Assembly (NCBI RefSeq): GCF_036345915.1
Contig: NZ_CP107785.1
Location: 7,440,001 to 7,504,000, forward strand
DNA length: 64,000 nt
Source of the DNA: Nocardia sp. NBC_00565
GTDB taxonomy: Bacteria; Actinomycetota; Actinomycetes; Mycobacteriales; Mycobacteriaceae
Direction of reading: 5' to 3'
The notes under the pieces were generated by a model. That model made no database searches, was not told the origin of the DNA, and saw nothing but the letters and a program-made list of their open reading frames with translations. The translations under genes and the position numbers were made by a program. Positions 62,801 through 64,000 of this stretch are shown in pieces (the stretch's first letter is position 1; every line of letters starts with the position of its first letter).

Positions 62801-64000
62801 CTAGAACTCTTCGTCGGCCGACAGGCCATCGCTTGTCGGCCCGCCGGAGCGGATTGCGGGACTCGGCGGAGGCGGCGGGGTCGGGGTCGACGCGGTTTTC
62901 GGCGCGACCGTGTTCCCGGGCGAGGCCGCGGTCTCCGGCGCGAGGGTAATGCCGTGCGCGACGGAACCTGCTGGCGACACGGCACTTTCGGGATCGAGCA
63001 CACCGCCAGGCAGCGTGCCCGCAGGCGCGAAATTGCCTGCGCCCGCTGGCAAGACATTGCCTCCCGGCGGCACCGCGCCCTCTGGCAAGACGTTGGGCAC
63101 GGCACCCCCGTTACTGCCCGGCGGCACCGCGCTCGCGGGCGGCACCGAACTGCCCGGCTTGTGCTCCTGCGGGGCCGTCCCGTGCGGATCCGGCACCAAC
63201 TGCATCAGCGTCGTGAAGTCGACGACCTGGGCACCGAGCGTCGGTGTCGCGATGATGACGCCGTTGGTGAAAAGCCGGTAGGTGCCCGCGTTCTGGGGCA
63301 GCGCCATCTCCGGGCCGAGCGGCTGACCGACCGTGCTGTTCGCGCCGCCGAGCCGGCGGTATTCGACCTCGATCGGCGATTCGGCGACGAGGGTCTGCCT
63401 GCGCGGGTCCACGGGGGTGCCCGCACCGACCACCGGTATGCCGAGTTCGGCGGGTGTCGGCCCGACATCGAAGGCGTAGATGTCGGCGGGCTGCCCACCG
63501 TCGGGCGCGGCGGAGTACTCCGAACGCAGAATTCGCCCGTCCCGCAACAGCACTGTCCCCGCAGTCGCCGTGATGGCGCCGGCCACGCGCGGATCCTCTT
63601 TGGCGGTACCGGGATACGCCTGGCAGTCGGTGTTGTCACAGGTCTGCGCATACGGGTAGCGATGCTCGGCCAGCGCATAGGAACGCGACGCGATCGCCTG
63701 TGCGCGAAGGGCTTCCGTTGCCCCCCTGTCCGCCCAGTTGGCCTGCACCTCGGCCGGGACCACACCGAGCAGATAGTCCTCCACATCGACGCGATTGACG
63801 GTGCGCGCGTCGGCGCCTTCCATCGCCACGCCGAGCGCGCCGCGATACGCCGAACCGCCGCACAGGGTCAGATGTTCGGCGGCGGGGCGGTTGGGCCGCG
63901 GGTTGATCGGATAGATCCACGGGTCGGAAGTGGCGGTCTGCCACAGCACCTCGCCGTCACAGCCGACCGTCACGACCACATTCGCGCCGCCATCGGGTAG
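62801..64000 (-). CDS. SpoIID/LytB-domain protein with LGFP-like repeat and Pro/Gly-rich tail (5' end outside window)
   Basis: About 400 residues visible; the frame stays open at the window edge, so ATG-like starts inside are not used. SpoIID domain: VNRVDVEDYLLGVVPAEVQANW, LRAQAIASRSYALAEH, SEYSAAPDGGQPADI, with cysteines in CDNTDCQAYPG. One LGFP-like repeat follows (GQPLGPEMALP to LFTNGVIIATP), then about 130 residues rich in Pro, Gly and Ala, low complexity and probably disordered. SpoIID enzymes are peptidoglycan lytic transglycosylases acting outside the cell. The LGFP repeat suggests wall binding, as in the mycolyltransferase at 43750. Confidence 0.85.
   Translation of the reverse strand, partial: LPDGGANVVVTVGCDGEVLWQTATSDPWIYPINPRPNRPAAEHLTLCGGSAYRGALGVAMEGADARTVNRVDVEDYLLGVVPAEVQANWADRGATEALRAQAIASRSYALAEHRYPYAQTCDNTDCQAYPGTAKEDPRVAGAITATAGTVLLRDGRILRSEYSAAPDGGQPADIYAFDVGPTPAELGIPVVGAGTPVDPRRQTLVAESPIEVEYRRLGGANSTVGQPLGPEMALPQNAGTYRLFTNGVIIATPTLGAQVVDFTTLMQLVPDPHGTAPQEHKPGSSVPPASAVPPGSNGGAVPNVLPEGAVPPGGNVLPAGAGNFAPAGTLPGGVLDPESAVSPAGSVAHGITLAPETAASPGNTVAPKTASTPTPPPPPSPAIRSGGPTSDGLSADEEF

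Overview
The window is high-GC actinobacterial DNA. It carries the arabinogalactan and mycolic-acid core that runs from about Rv3782 to Rv3809c in Mycobacterium tuberculosis: rmlB, rmlA-rmlC, dprE1-dprE2, aftA, embC/embB, accD4-pks13-fadD32, a Culp6 (Rv3802c) homologue, mycolyltransferases, and aftB-ubiA-PAP2-glfT2-glf. This indicates a mycolic-acid-bearing member of the Mycobacteriales. The multiplied mycolyltransferases, split emb genes and DUF5753 and LGFP proteins suggest Nocardia or a close relative. Genus is inferred from gene content and not proven.

Left part (1-16.2 kb): a truncated glycosyltransferase with a GlfT2-type N-terminus; a GtrA / GtrB-like / large membrane protein trio that looks like a complete lipid-linked glycosylation module; rmlB; a tandem pair of secreted glycine-rich proteins; an alpha/beta hydrolase; rmlA-rmlC; a MarR regulator with a clear palindromic operator and the remnant of a partner gene; an XRE/DUF5753 regulator; small membrane and hypothetical proteins; a molybdopterin oxidoreductase; and a PPOX-fold protein.

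Middle part (16.2-43.5 kb): a second GtrA protein diverges from dprE1-dprE2, followed by aftA, an additional large membrane protein, and embC. A second emb gene (embB-like) converges on embC, with a small ORF between them. Then come a cyclophilin, accD4-pks13-fadD32 on the minus strand, an F420-type oxidoreductase, and the Rv3802c homologue overlapping a DUF732 lipoprotein.

Right part (43.7-64 kb): five consecutive mycolyltransferase loci on the minus strand, one LGFP-fused and one a pseudogene. They are flanked by oppositely oriented triple arrays of a 34-35-nt hairpin repeat. A translationally coupled operon glf-glfT2-PAP2-ubiA-aftB follows. The end holds an SDR/TetR divergent pair with two phased operators, a family of PYGQ-tailed membrane proteins including a decayed copy, a MerR/TipAS regulator, a collapsed MFS/MarR pair, and a truncated SpoIID-domain protein.

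How the genes work together: rml genes supply dTDP-rhamnose for the linker. Glf and GlfT2 build galactan. UbiA, the PAP2 phosphatase and DprE1/2 make decaprenyl-phosphoryl-arabinose, which AftA, Emb proteins and AftB polymerise. FadD32, AccD4 and Pks13 condense mycolic acids, and the mycolyltransferases attach them to arabinan and trehalose. Small regulators with visible operators and several decayed transporter/regulator fragments sit around this conserved core.
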